Shown: positions 8,016 through 18,055 of the stretch, piece after piece
Layout of the letters: each line of letters starts with the position of its first letter
How positions within the stretch are numbered: position 1 is the first letter of the stretch
Position numbers and translations under genes: made by a program
DNA from: Roseimicrobium gellanilyticum
GTDB taxonomy: Bacteria; Verrucomicrobiota; Verrucomicrobiia; Verrucomicrobiales; Verrucomicrobiaceae
Length of the DNA stretch: 64,000 bases
Direction of reading: 5' to 3'
Assembly: GCF_003315205.1 (NCBI RefSeq)
Contig: NZ_QNRR01000004.1
Span: 1 to 64,000, forward strand
Notes under the pieces: generated by a model
Seen by the model: only the letters and a program-made list of their open reading frames with translations
Database searches by the model: none
Told to the model about the DNA's origin: nothing

Positions 8016-8305
8016 GAGTTTTGCAGGTGACTGAGTCGGCTGACTATTGCGCTCTCCAGATGATGCTTGGTCCCTTCCAAAACGTTCAGGAGCGATTCCA
8101 GGTGACCTTTCTCCATCCGGTCGATATTAACAACCGGCTCCGCAAAGCCCGGAGGCGTGTAGTAGCCGTGCTCAAGGAAGTAGGTCCAGTGGCGTTCGTT
8201 TTCGAGCAGCACTAGAGGCAGGCCACAGGAGAGCAGCGCATTACGATGACGCATCATCCAGATCTTCCACGCTCTAGAGGAGTCGCTGTTTTGCCGGAAA
8301 GACAT
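8012..8305 (-). CDS. Small hypothetical protein, paralogue of the 9186-9485 gene
   Basis: The 97-residue protein begins MSFRQNSDSSRAWKIWM. It shares with the gene at 9186-9485 the blocks W..WM.RHR..LL.CG.P, NERHWTYFLEHGYYTP and EPVV.ID.MEK. The family is unknown to me. The frame reads on upstream to 8776 antisense through the lyase gene, but ATG at 8305 matches the start of the paralogue exactly. The stop overlaps the next start (ATGA). It and its paralogue flank the polysaccharide-lyase-like gene, which suggests duplication of the small gene or insertion of the lyase between two copies. Confidence 0.75.
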   Translation of the reverse strand: MSFRQNSDSSRAWKIWMMRHRNALLSCGLPLVLLENERHWTYFLEHGYYTPPGFAEPVVNIDRMEKGHLESLLNVLEGTKHHLESAIVSRLSHLQNS

Positions 8306-8324
8306 AAACCGCCAGGGTTTGGGC

Positions 8325-9128
8325 CTATTTGGAGCCAACGCTCGTCGGGGCTGGCTTTGCACTTCCTCGCTTCGGTCCATTCGGCGGCGCCACCGCTTCA
8401 TAGCTTCCATCCGCTCCGGCGACACGATACTCATCGAAGTATACCACGTTCTGCGGGACCTCGCCCACGCTGTGGTACTGGCCAAACTTGGCGTATGGTC
8501 CGAGGGCCTCGGGATATTGCGTGATGATGTCGCGCTCGCGCACCACTTCTGTGCCGTCCTTCCAGATGGTCCAGAAACCCTTCTTCTCAGCCGACCAGCG
8601 CACATGCACCACCCAGTCCGTCCAGCGGCCTTTTTCAAAGGGCATTCGTGCCAGCGTGCGCTTCTTCTCGGTGGGTGAGGGATTGCCGGTGATGAGCCAG
8701 TTCTCGGCCTGCGCGCGGATGGCCAGCACGGGGCTCGGGCCACCTTGTTGCGTGTGCCACTGGAAGAGGACCGCATTCGACTTGGTGGGAGCGACGAAGT
8801 CCTCCGGAATGTAAATGCTCAGCCCGTACCAGTACTCCTTCTCCATCTCGATCTTCGTGATCCGCTTGCCATCGGAGAACTCGGCGCGTTGCCCGCCATT
8901 GGTCTCCGGGTCGCTGGCGCGGAGCAGGGTGCGCGCAGCGAATTTTCCCGCGCGGACAGGAGAGGTCACAATGGTCAGCGAGTCTTCCTTTACCTTCTGG
9001 GTGCCCAGCTGGGAGAGGTCACCGGTTTCGAAGTCCGCGAGCCTTAGCAGGCTTGTTTGCGCCTGGGCGGGCAACGATGTTGTCAGGAAGAGGGCGAGGA
9101 GAAAGCAATTGGCGAGGATGCGTTTCAT
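8325..9128 (-). CDS. Exported polysaccharide lyase-like protein
   Basis: The 267-residue product has a signal peptide (MKRILANCFLLALFLTTSLPAQA) and then a jelly-roll domain resembling the heparin/alginate lyase-like family PF14099. Visible features are FETGDLSQLGTQKV, a GKFAARTLLR strand, EYWYGLSIYIPEDF, LFQWHTQQGGPSPVLAIRA, a TDWVVHVRWSAEKKGFWTIW block and a final FDEYRVAG. These enzymes cleave uronic-acid polysaccharides by beta-elimination in the periplasm or outside the cell; the substrate here is not determined. The low-complexity end (PKRGSAKPAPTS) follows the fold. A start at 9185 would put 19 polar residues before the signal peptide, so 9128 is preferred. Confidence 0.82.
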   Translation of the reverse strand: MKRILANCFLLALFLTTSLPAQAQTSLLRLADFETGDLSQLGTQKVKEDSLTIVTSPVRAGKFAARTLLRASDPETNGGQRAEFSDGKRITKIEMEKEYWYGLSIYIPEDFVAPTKSNAVLFQWHTQQGGPSPVLAIRAQAENWLITGNPSPTEKKRTLARMPFEKGRWTDWVVHVRWSAEKKGFWTIWKDGTEVVRERDIITQYPEALGPYAKFGQYHSVGEVPQNVVYFDEYRVAGADGSYEAVAPPNGPKRGSAKPAPTSVGSK

Positions 9129-9185
9129 TCGGGGCGAGCAGGCTTGGGGCTTTGTGGATGAGTCTGACTTCGTGTCTGTCGACAA

Positions 9186-9485
9186 TTACCCTTTCTTCGT
9201 CAGCAGATGTCCGATGTCCGGCAGGATGCAGCAAGCTTCGTAGGTCTCGCATTGACTCAAAAGGGCGTGCAGCCGTTTGAGCTGGCTCTTTTCCATCAGG
9301 TCAATGCTGACGACTGGCTCAGAAAGCCCGGCGGGTGTGAAGTAGCCGTGATCGAGGAAATAGGTCCAGTGGCGTTCGTGTTCCAGTACGTCGTGAGGCA
9401 CTCCACATTCCAGCAAGGTGTCGCGATGTCGGACCATCCAGCTTTTCCAAGCGTGTGCGGCATCGCTGTTGCGGCGGAAGGACAT
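9186..9485 (-). CDS. Small hypothetical protein, paralogue of the 8012-8305 gene
   Basis: The 99-residue protein begins MSFRRNSDAAHAWKSWM and matches the 97-residue gene at 8012-8305 along its whole length (RHRDTLLECGVP, ERHWTYFLDHGYFTPAG, EPVVSIDLMEKSQ). The C-terminal quarter diverges (CETYEACCILPDIGHLLTKKG). Function is unknown. It lies 57 bases upstream of the lyase-like gene on the same strand. Confidence 0.75.
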   Translation of the reverse strand: MSFRRNSDAAHAWKSWMVRHRDTLLECGVPHDVLEHERHWTYFLDHGYFTPAGLSEPVVSIDLMEKSQLKRLHALLSQCETYEACCILPDIGHLLTKKG

Positions 9486-9557
9486 GGTGGAGTTGTGTGG
9501 ATGAATTAGATGGCGGGAAGGGAGGTGGTCAAGGGCTCCGGATTACCCACAAATTAA

Positions 9558-10946
<1,389 letters not shown>

Positions 10947-10957
10947 GGAATGCTTCC

Positions 10958-10980
10958 CGTGCCCGGCCTGGTCGGGCACG
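10958..10980 (+). terminator. Hairpin after leuB
   Basis: An 8-bp perfect stem (CGTGCCCG pairing with CGGGCACG) with a 7-base loop lies 11 bases after the leuB stop. There is no run of T after it, only GTTCTCTA, so it may be a weak terminator or an RNA-stabilising stem before the next gene, which starts 8 bases later. Confidence 0.4.
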
Positions 10981-10987
10981 GTTCTCT

Positions 10988-11338
10988 ATGGCGCACAGGC
11001 CCAACTTATTGCCCGGCATCGCGGCGTCGGTGGCAGTCACTGCCATCCTCGCCGCGGTCGCTGCCTGTGTGGTGTGCTGGCTCTATCCCGCGCCATTTCT
11101 TAATGCCTTCTGGTCGTGCCTGGGTGGCGCACTGGTGGCGGCGCTGTTGCTGTCCATTTTCACTGTGCTGGAGATGATTGTCGCCGGAGGCATTTTGCTG
11201 ACTCTGGCGGGTATCTGCATTCCCATCGCGGCGCGTCTTTCCGAGCCTGCGCTTCCCGCTTATGCCATTGCTTCCGTGGCATCCGGCATGCTATCGAGTC
11301 GTGCCTTTCGCCGGGCCGAGTTCGGCCACTGGTGGTAG
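10988..11338 (+). CDS. Small integral membrane protein
   Basis: The 116-residue protein is almost entirely hydrophobic, with about three membrane segments (residues 8-33, 38-80 probably as two, and 84-100) and a basic, aromatic end (SSRAFRRAEFGHWW). I do not recognise the family. It begins 41 bases after leuB on the same strand and ends 73 bases before the TPR gene, so read-through transcription from either side is possible. Codon use and composition match its neighbours. Confidence 0.6.
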   Translation: MAHRPNLLPGIAASVAVTAILAAVAACVVCWLYPAPFLNAFWSCLGGALVAALLLSIFTVLEMIVAGGILLTLAGICIPIAARLSEPALPAYAIASVASGMLSSRAFRRAEFGHWW

Positions 11339-11411
11339 CCACTCTTTTCGCTTTAGAAACCCGAAATTCCCCTTCTTGACGCCCTACAAACCCTCCACTA
11401 CTCTCCGCGCG

Positions 11412-12851
11412 ATGAATTCCAAGCCCGTCCTTCGTGCCACGATTGCAGCAGCGTCTGTGGCCCTCCTTGCTGCGCCGGATGCACGCGCGCTTGACCTCGG
11501 CAAGGCCAACCCTCTCAAGTGGTTCGACAAAAAAGACGAGGTGGTGCCGAGCGCCCCTGAGCGTCAGGTGCAGGAAGGCGCCGCGGAAGCCATGCTTCGC
11601 GATGCGAAGACCGCTGCCTCCACCGGCAACAACGGCCGTGCCATCAGCCTCTACAAGGATGTGGTGAGCCGCTATCGCTTCACGAACGCTGCGGCCAATG
11701 CCCAGTTTGAGTTGGCCGCGCTCCAGCGCCGCAGTGGCAAGCTGCAGGACTCATACGACTCCTTCCAGAAGTTCATCACCGACTACCGCCAGAGCGCTCG
11801 TTTCGATGAGGCCGTGCAACAGCAGTTTGAAATCGCTGAAGAAGCGAAGGCCGGCAAGAAGCAGCCTTCTCTCCTGATGATCCCGATGAAGCTCGACAAG
11901 AGCGATCTCGTGAAGCTCTATCAGGGCGTCATCCGCAACTCTCCCTACGGCAAGTATGCTCCCTACGCGCAGTTCGCCATTGGCGAAGTGTACCAGGATG
12001 ATGGCGACAAGCCCATGGCCAACCAGGCCTACCAGATGGTGGTGGATAACTATCCCAACACCAAGCTCGCTTCTGAGGCGCAGTTCCGCATCGGCGCCAT
12101 CAGCGCCGCCGCCGCCCGCAAGTCACAGGATGCCTCGAATCTTGGCGTCGCTCTAGATGCCATGGAGACCTACAAGGCGATCAACCCTACTGGTGAGCGC
12201 GTGCAGGAGGCCGACAGCCTGATCACCGAAGGTCGCGCTGCGCAATCTGCCAATGCTCTTTCCATCGCCAAGTTCTATGAGAAGGCGGGCAAGCCGAAGG
12301 CCGCCGCCATCTACTACAGCGAGGCGATGCAGACCGGCGGTGGTGAGACCGTCTCCGAAGCCCAGCGCCGTCTGGCTGCGCTCGCAGCCTCCAATCCTGA
12401 CGACGTGAAGCAGAGTGGTGTGAGCACTGGCGAAGGCTATGTGGTCCCCGCTGCGGTGAACACGAAGAACCGCGACGAGTACGCAGGCCCGCCCGCTCCT
12501 GTGGTGGCGAAGCTGAACTCCAAGCCCTCCATGCGTGTGGAGCCGGATAACTTCAAGCCCATCCCCCTCACCGAACCCGACCTGCCCACTCGTGAAGGTC
12601 AGGCTCCCACCGCTCCCGGCACCCTGCTGCCTCCTGCGGAAGGAGACAAGCCTCTGCTGCTGCCTGTGCCTCCGAGCCCCGGCGCTCCCATGCCTGCGCC
12701 GCAGTCCCTTCCTGTGCCTCCTGCTCCCGCTCCAGTGCCCCCGGCCCCGGCTCCGGCTCCGGCTCCGGCTCCGGAAGCTGAGAAGCCTGCTGAGGCTCCG
12801 AAGCCTGCAGAACAGGCCAAGCCCGCCGCTCCTGAGGCTCCCAAGCCCTGA
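11412..12851 (+). CDS. Exported TPR protein with Pro/Ala-rich tail (BamD/YbgF-like)
   Basis: The 479-residue product has a signal peptide (MNSKPVLRATIAAASVALLAAPDARA). A chain of TPR-type helices follows from about residue 50 to 320 (for example NAQFELAALQRRSGKLQDSYDSF, written here only as AQFELAALQRRSGKLQDSY, and YAQFAIGEVYQDDGDKPMA). The last 130 residues are a Pro/Ala-rich disordered tail ending PAAPEAPKP. Such TPR proteins act in outer-membrane assembly (BamD) or envelope integrity (CpoB/YbgF). No lipobox Cys is visible, which argues against a true BamD. It is followed at 103 bases by lptE, supporting an envelope-biogenesis role. Confidence 0.8.
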   Translation: MNSKPVLRATIAAASVALLAAPDARALDLGKANPLKWFDKKDEVVPSAPERQVQEGAAEAMLRDAKTAASTGNNGRAISLYKDVVSRYRFTNAAANAQFELAALQRRSGKLQDSYDSFQKFITDYRQSARFDEAVQQQFEIAEEAKAGKKQPSLLMIPMKLDKSDLVKLYQGVIRNSPYGKYAPYAQFAIGEVYQDDGDKPMANQAYQMVVDNYPNTKLASEAQFRIGAISAAAARKSQDASNLGVALDAMETYKAINPTGERVQEADSLITEGRAAQSANALSIAKFYEKAGKPKAAAIYYSEAMQTGGGETVSEAQRRLAALAASNPDDVKQSGVSTGEGYVVPAAVNTKNRDEYAGPPAPVVAKLNSKPSMRVEPDNFKPIPLTEPDLPTREGQAPTAPGTLLPPAEGDKPLLLPVPPSPGAPMPAPQSLPVPPAPAPVPPAPAPAPAPAPEAEKPAEAPKPAEQAKPAAPEAPKP

Positions 12852-12954
12852 TCCTGATCTTGTGTGAGCTGGCATGACCGGCTCACACAGGCGCTCAAGC
12901 AGACACATTCACGGCATCAACTCCCCGGCAACCACACGACTCCCCAAGCAACGC

Positions 12955-13464
12955 ATGAACAAGCTTGCCCTCTTCCTCGCACCGCTGGCGCTCTCCCTCC
13001 TCACGAACTGCGCGGGCTACCAGCTCGGTGCCAGCAAGCCGCACCAGATGTCCAATGTGACCAAACTGGCTGTGCCCACCTTCAAAAACGACACGCTGGA
13101 ACCCCGCCTCGAAGTGCTGGTGACCAATGCGCTCATCAAGAAGCTCCAGGCAGACGGCGCCTACCAGATCGTCCCCCGTGGCGAGGCTGATGCCGTGTTG
13201 AACGCCACCATCACCGACATCGAGCGCAGCCAGTTCCGCGCCGTGCGCAGCAATACACTCCGCTCCTCGGAACTCCTCATGCGTCTGCGCATCGACTACA
13301 CCGTGGACTCCAGCGCGGGTGAGCAGCTCCTCAAGGGCCAAGTGCAGGGCGCCTCGAACATCGTGATCGACCCCAGCCTGCAAATCACCGAGCGTCAGGC
13401 CCTCGCGGATGCCGCCGAACGCCTTTCCATTTCCATGGCGAGTGCCGTCTCGGAAGGCTGGTAA
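12955..13464 (+). CDS. lptE: LPS-assembly lipoprotein LptE-like
   Basis: The 169-residue protein begins with a lipoprotein signal peptide whose lipobox is LLTNC, and continues CAGYQLGASKP, the typical start of the mature LptE-like lipoprotein. The LAVPTFKNDTLEPRLEVLVTNAL segment (AVPTFKNDTLEPRLEVL), the ALI.KL..DG.Y.IV helix and the final LADAAERLSISMASAVSEGW fit the family. LptE plugs LptD in the outer membrane and helps place lipopolysaccharide on the cell surface. The frame is open back to 12874 but ATG at 12955 gives a clean signal peptide. A terminator follows. Confidence 0.88.
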   Translation: MNKLALFLAPLALSLLTNCAGYQLGASKPHQMSNVTKLAVPTFKNDTLEPRLEVLVTNALIKKLQADGAYQIVPRGEADAVLNATITDIERSQFRAVRSNTLRSSELLMRLRIDYTVDSSAGEQLLKGQVQGASNIVIDPSLQITERQALADAAERLSISMASAVSEGW

Positions 13465-13500
13465 GCTGGACGGAAACATTTCAGAACCACACACTCAAGA

Positions 13501-13527
13501 ACGGCGACTTCGGTCGCCGTTTTTTTG
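13501..13527 (+). terminator. Rho-independent terminator after lptE
   Basis: An 8-bp stem ACGGCGAC / GTCGCCGT with a TTCG tetraloop is followed by seven T. It sits 36 bases after the lptE stop and closes the TPR-lptE unit. Confidence 0.93.
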
Positions 13528-13565
13528 TGTCCAGAGCAGCAAGTCCTGGCTCTGACCGGATAGGA

Positions 13566-13680
13566 TGAAACGCAACGCAACAAAGCAGCAAAGGACATGA
13601 GTTGGATGAAGCTGCGCCTCTCGACAGTTCTTCAGTGCGCTGCATTTCAATCCTTTGCTGCTTTGTTGCGTTGCGTTTCA
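13566..13680. repeat. Perfect 30-bp inverted repeat
   Basis: Arms at 13566-13595 and 13651-13680 are exact reverse complements (core GCAACAAAGCAGCAAAGG) with a 55-base loop. It sits between the lptE terminator and rsmI. A looser relative of the same words appears just after bcp (about 33005-33090), where CCTTTGTTGC and GCTGCTTTGCGTTTCA recur. Confidence 0.9.
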
Positions 13681-13717
13681 CCCCGACTTGGCGGATCGCT
13701 TGTCCATCCATCTCCCC

Positions 13718-14473
13718 ATGCCGGACCCGTCCCCAGCTTCTGAAGCCACGCCCTGCCTGCAACTCATCGCCACCCCCATTGGCAACCTGGGTGACCTCAG
13801 CGCCCGTGCGGTGGAGGCTCTGAAGAATGCAGCCTGCGTGGCATGTGAGGACACCCGGCGGACAATCCATCTGCTGCAGCATCATGGATTGCAGGTGCCG
13901 CTCATTTCGCTGAACGAGCACAATGAGGCGCGGCGCATCCCGGAACTTCTGGGCCGCATTGAAAATGGGGAGACGATTGCGCTCGTGTCGGATGCGGGCT
14001 TTCCCACCGTGTCAGACCCTGGCCAGCGACTCGTGTTCGCCGCCATCGGCGCAGGGCTGCGCATCGAGGTGGTGCCGGGAGCCAGCGCTGTGCTCACTGC
14101 CCTGGCGGGTTCCGGGCTGCCGACGGTACCGTTCTATTTCGGCGGCTTCCTTCCTCACAAGAAGGGCCAGCGCGACAATGAATTGGAGGCTGCCATGAAC
14201 CGTGAATGCACCAGCATTTACTTTGAATCGCCCTACCGATTGGTGGATACTTTGGAGATGGTGGCGAAGCGGAATCCTCAACACCCTGTGGTGGTCGCGC
14301 GGGAATTGACGAAGATGTTTGAGGAATTCAGGCGCGGTTCGGCGCAGTCCGTGCTTGATCACTATGCTGTGAAAGCTCCCAAAGGTGAAATCACCCTGCT
14401 CATCGGTCCCCGTGAGCTCCCGAAATGGATGACACGCGACCGCGCTGCCGGGCACGAAGCTCATCCCGAGTGA
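13718..14473 (+). CDS. rsmI: 16S rRNA (cytidine-1402 2'-O)-methyltransferase
   Basis: The 251-residue enzyme methylates the ribose of C1402 in the 30S decoding centre using SAM. The start region LIATPIGNLGDLSARAVEAL is diagnostic. The CEDTRRT motif, the LVSDAGFPTVSDPG loop, VVPGASAVLTALAGSGLP and FGGFLPHKKGQR all match the tetrapyrrole-methylase fold of RsmI. The C-terminal part (ARELTKMFEEFRRG, then KGEITLLIGP) is also canonical. ATG at 13718 is preferred over an in-frame start at 13655 that lies inside the repeat. Length is slightly shorter than E. coli RsmI. Confidence 0.96.
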   Translation: MPDPSPASEATPCLQLIATPIGNLGDLSARAVEALKNAACVACEDTRRTIHLLQHHGLQVPLISLNEHNEARRIPELLGRIENGETIALVSDAGFPTVSDPGQRLVFAAIGAGLRIEVVPGASAVLTALAGSGLPTVPFYFGGFLPHKKGQRDNELEAAMNRECTSIYFESPYRLVDTLEMVAKRNPQHPVVVARELTKMFEEFRRGSAQSVLDHYAVKAPKGEITLLIGPRELPKWMTRDRAAGHEAHPE

Positions 14474-14561
14474 ATGCCACGGCACTCCGGCATTCCCATT
14501 CCCTTGTTCAGACTGGTATAATCTCCCAACCCAAGGAACCACACTCACCCACTGAAAAGTC

Positions 14562-17048
14562 ATGTGGCGCACCACTCCCTCAACTGACAACGAGCCCCTG
14601 GATCTCACGGCCTACAACGATGCCGAGGCCATGAAGGCCTCCATTCGCAATCACCTCCTTTTCACCCTCGCACACGATCCGCAGACCGCCACGAAGATGC
14701 ACTGGTGGTGGGCCACCTGCATGGCGGTGCGTGACCGTGCGCTGGCACAATCCTTCAAGACCATGCGCACGCATCGCTCGAAGAATGTGCGCCGCGTGCA
14801 CTACCTCTCCCTGGAATACCTCATGGGCCGTCTGCTGGAGAACAATCTCCGCAACACCGCGCTGTATGACTCCGCCAAGGAGGCTCTCACGGACCTCGGC
14901 CAGGACCTGGAGACCATCATCAATCGTGAGCCGGACATGGGGCTGGGCAATGGTGGCCTCGGCCGTCTTGCGGCATGCTTCCTTGATTCCTTCTCCACAC
15001 TGGATCTGCCGGCGGTCGGTTATGGCATCCACTATGAATTCGGCCTCTTCCGCCAGGAGTTTGTGCATGGCCGTCAGGTGGAGCAGCCGGATGCATGGAC
15101 ACGCGAAGGCAGCCCGTGGAAGATTACGCGCCCTGAGTACAAGGTGGAGGTGAGCCTCTACGGTCATGTGACCCAGCACTTCGATGACTATGGCAATGCC
15201 AAGATGGTGTGGGAGAACTGCCGCAAGATCGTCGGCATGCCGTGGGACATCCCCATCATTGGCTACCGCTCCGCCACGGTGAACTTCCTGCGCCTGTGGG
15301 AGAGCCGGGCGACGGATGATTTTAATCTCAAGGTCTTCAACGAAGGCTCCTACATCGAGGCCATTCATGACAAGGCCGCGAGCGAGACCGTCTCGAAGGT
15401 GCTGTATCCCAACGACGCCACGGAGAGCGGCAAGGAGCTGCGCCTGGTGCAGCAGTACTTCTTTGTGGCCTGCTCGCTGTCAGACATCATGCGCCGGTAC
15501 AAGCGGGACAACCAGGGCTGGGAAGCGTTCCCGGACAAGGTGGCCATCCAGCTCAATGACACGCACCCGGCTGTGGCCATTCCCGAGCTCATGCGCCTGC
15601 TCGTGGATATCGAGGAGCTCCCGTGGGAGCAGGCGTGGAGCATCACGCAGCGCACCTTCAGCTACACGAATCACACCCTCCTGCCGGAGGCGCTGGAGAC
15701 GTGGAGCGTGGGCCTCTTTGACAAGGTGCTGCCGCGTCACCTGCAGATCATCTACACCATCAACGAGAAGTTTCTCCGGGAGGAGGTGTCACGTCGTTGG
15801 CCGGGAGACATCAGCAAGATGCAGGCGCTCTCGATCATTGATGAGAATGGTGGCAAGCGGGTGCGTATGGCCCACCTCTCCGTACTGGGCAGCCATGCTA
15901 CAAATGGCGTGGCCGCGCTGCACACGCGTCTGCTTCGCGCGAAGCTCTTCCCCGAGTTCAATGAGCTCTACCCGGGCCGCTTCCTCAACATGACGAACGG
16001 CATCACGCCGCGTCGCTGGCTCATGGTGTGCAATCCGGAACTCACCAGCCTCATCACCGAGTCCATCGGCGATGCATGGACGAAGGATGCCTCGAAGCTG
16101 CGTGCCTTGGAACCCTTCGCGGAGGATCCTGCCTTCCAGCAGCGCTTCCGTGCCATCAAGCGCAAGCACAAGGAGCACCTCACCACGATCGTCAAGAAGC
16201 TCACTGGCTATGACATCAGCGCGGATGCCATCTTCGACGTGCAGATCAAGCGCCTGCATGAGTACAAGCGCCAGCACCTGAATCTGCTGCACATCCTCAC
16301 CCTGTACCGCAGGCTCCTGCAGGATCCGGGGTATGATATGCAGCCGCGTGTGTTCCTCTTCGCTGCGAAGGCCGCGCCGGGATACTACCTTGCGAAGAAC
16401 ATCATCCACTGCATCAACGCGGTGGCGGAGAAGGTGAACAATGACCCGCGCATCCTTGGCAAGCTCAAGGTTGCCTTCCTGCCGAACTACGGCGTGACCC
16501 TCGCAGAGCGCATCATCCCTGCGGCGGATGTCTCGGAGCAGATCTCCACCGCAGGCAAGGAAGCCTCTGGCACCGGCAACATGAAGCTCGCCCTCAATGG
16601 TGCGCTCACTGTCGGCACGCTGGATGGCGCCAACGTGGAAATCAAAGACGAGGTGGGCGATGACAACATCTTCATCTTCGGCCTCACCGTCGAGGAGGTG
16701 GAGGAACTCCACGCCCGTGGCTACAATCCGTGGGACTACTACTGGAACGACGCCGAACTGCGCAACGTCATCGACTGGATCGCCAGCGACTTCTTCACCG
16801 GCAATGCCGAGGACTTCAAGCCGCTGCGCAACAGCCTGCTCGAAGGAGGCGACCCCTTCCTGGTCCTGGCCGACTACCGCGCCTATGTGCAGGCTCAGGA
16901 GAAGGTGGATGCCGCTTACCGCGACACCACGAACTGGACCAAGATGAGCATCCTCAACACCGCCAGAAACGGCTTCTTCTCCAGCGACCGCACCATTAGT
17001 GAGTACGCCGAGAAGATCTGGAAGCTGCCGGGAATCCGGGTGGAGTAG
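14562..17048 (+). CDS. glgP: Glycogen/starch/alpha-glucan phosphorylase
   Basis: The 828-residue enzyme releases glucose-1-phosphate from alpha-1,4-glucans with pyridoxal phosphate. Signatures include [35 protein letters not shown], the [16 protein letters not shown] block and RIHEYKRQ-like [15 protein letters not shown]. The PLP segment is [19 protein letters not shown], with the PLP lysine at about residue 675. Full length agrees with the family. It stands alone here, with the heptamer repeat and a terminator after the stop. Its regulation is not visible from the sequence. Confidence 0.98.
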   Translation: MWRTTPSTDNEPLDLTAYNDAEAMKASIRNHLLFTLAHDPQTATKMHWWWATCMAVRDRALAQSFKTMRTHRSKNVRRVHYLSLEYLMGRLLENNLRNTALYDSAKEALTDLGQDLETIINREPDMGLGNGGLGRLAACFLDSFSTLDLPAVGYGIHYEFGLFRQEFVHGRQVEQPDAWTREGSPWKITRPEYKVEVSLYGHVTQHFDDYGNAKMVWENCRKIVGMPWDIPIIGYRSATVNFLRLWESRATDDFNLKVFNEGSYIEAIHDKAASETVSKVLYPNDATESGKELRLVQQYFFVACSLSDIMRRYKRDNQGWEAFPDKVAIQLNDTHPAVAIPELMRLLVDIEELPWEQAWSITQRTFSYTNHTLLPEALETWSVGLFDKVLPRHLQIIYTINEKFLREEVSRRWPGDISKMQALSIIDENGGKRVRMAHLSVLGSHATNGVAALHTRLLRAKLFPEFNELYPGRFLNMTNGITPRRWLMVCNPELTSLITESIGDAWTKDASKLRALEPFAEDPAFQQRFRAIKRKHKEHLTTIVKKLTGYDISADAIFDVQIKRLHEYKRQHLNLLHILTLYRRLLQDPGYDMQPRVFLFAAKAAPGYYLAKNIIHCINAVAEKVNNDPRILGKLKVAFLPNYGVTLAERIIPAADVSEQISTAGKEASGTGNMKLALNGALTVGTLDGANVEIKDEVGDDNIFIFGLTVEEVEELHARGYNPWDYYWNDAELRNVIDWIASDFFTGNAEDFKPLRNSLLEGGDPFLVLADYRAYVQAQEKVDAAYRDTTNWTKMSILNTARNGFFSSDRTISEYAEKIWKLPGIRVE

Positions 17049-17059
17049 GGGAGAGTGGG

Positions 17060-17098
17060 CAGTGTTCAGTAAGCAGTAGATCGTAAGTAGTCAGTAGA
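17060..17098. repeat. TCAGTA-type heptamer remnants
   Basis: Just after the glgP stop come GCAGTGTTCAGTAAGCAGTA and then GTAAGTAGTCAGTAG, the same words that build the heptamer repeats at 40503, 53831 and 56986. This is a short, degenerate member of that family. Confidence 0.55.
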
Positions 17099-17122
17099 AG
17101 ACTGCTCCAAAGAGATTTGAAA

Positions 17123-17154
17123 GCGCCGGTTGTGAGACCGGCGCCTTCTTTTTT
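17123..17154 (+). terminator. Rho-independent terminator after glgP
   Basis: An 8-bp stem GCGCCGGT / ACCGGCGC with a 6-base loop is followed by CTTCTTTTTT, a convincing intrinsic terminator 75 bases after the glgP stop. Confidence 0.9.
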
Positions 17155-17182
17155 GGCTCCCTTCAGTGTGTTCGCGCGCATT

Positions 17183-17386
17183 GGCCCTGGGAGCGCTGGC
17201 CTCCGGCCGGCGTATTTGGTCTGCCGTGAGCTATTTACGAATGCACTTATTCCTCCCAGCATCCCCTCGCAGGGAGCGGGACTCGCCGAAGTCCCGTGAT
17301 GTATGTTATTCTCGCACGTGACGCGAAGTTGCCGCATTACCTTGTTCCCGCAACCACGCCGGCCAGAGGCCAGCGCTCCCAGGGCC
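17183..17386. repeat. Inverted pair of GGAG-hairpin (REP-like) units, type B with inner type C
   Basis: Arms at 17183-17213 and 17356-17386 are reverse complements at 30 of 31 positions. Each contains GGGAGC followed by a GCTGGCC / GGCCGGC hairpin. Between them, at 17274-17296, is GGAG followed by a CGGGACT / AGTCCCG hairpin. That inner hairpin is a base-pair-compensated variant of the CGGCACT / AGTGCCG hairpin of the type A elements at 20.7, 22.5 and 25.7 kb. The element fills most of the 470-base gap 17049-17518 between glgP and the copper locus; no gene is seen there. Confidence 0.8.
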
Positions 17387-17518
17387 GCTGAACTCCGCTT
17401 TCGTGCATTCAGCCTTGAACAAACCCTCCGCGCTTGCGTCCAACTCGTTGGCCCGTATTGTAACAATATCCGGCCTCGTGCGTATCCATTCGTAGAGACC
17501 ACATCGTCAGCGCGGTTC

Positions 17519-17911
17519 ATGCGTCATTTCCGTTCCATCGTCCTCATCATCGCTGTCCTCCTTCAGGCGCTGCCTGGAGCGGTGGGATTGCGTGCCATGG
17601 GCATGGCGGCAGAGGCGACACCGAAATGCGAAATGGATTGCTGTGCATGGGTCCAGCAGGTGGAACAGGAAGAAAATACCTGTGCCTGTGCTCCTGCCAC
17701 AGAACAGCAGCAGCCCACGGCACCTCCCACCATTCCCTCCCAGTCCGCGCGTGATGTGATTCCCGTCGTGTATTGGAAGGCTCAGGAAGACATCCTCCAG
17801 CCTGCGGCTCCCATCAGTGAGCCCCAGTCCAGCTTTGTCACGACTGATGCGTCAGAAAAGGCCACGCCGCACGTCCGGCTGTCGGTCCTTTTCTGCGCCA
17901 TTTTGATCTGA
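17519..17911 (+). CDS. Small exported Cys-rich protein of the copper locus
   Basis: The 130-residue product has a signal peptide (MRHFRSIVLIIAVLLQALPG). A Cys cluster follows (CEMDCCAW, then CACA, about residues 38-60), then a Pro/Gln-rich linker, and a hydrophobic end (VRLSVLFCAILI). I do not recognise a family. The cysteines and the next gene, a multicopper oxidase 144 bases downstream on the same strand, suggest copper binding or delivery in the periplasm; that is inference. The frame is open back to 17303, but ATG at 17519 begins the signal peptide. Confidence 0.7.
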   Translation: MRHFRSIVLIIAVLLQALPGAVGLRAMGMAAEATPKCEMDCCAWVQQVEQEENTCACAPATEQQQPTAPPTIPSQSARDVIPVVYWKAQEDILQPAAPISEPQSSFVTTDASEKATPHVRLSVLFCAILI

Positions 17912-18055
17912 TCCTGCGTCGTTGACAGACGCATTGCGCCCAGGCGTTGCCATCTTCACGGCAGCATCGTGCTTGGATCTCGCCCCCGCCCACCGTGGGC
18001 CGTCATGGGGACACACTCTTCCAGATCAGATTCGACAAGACCTACCCAGTCAGTC

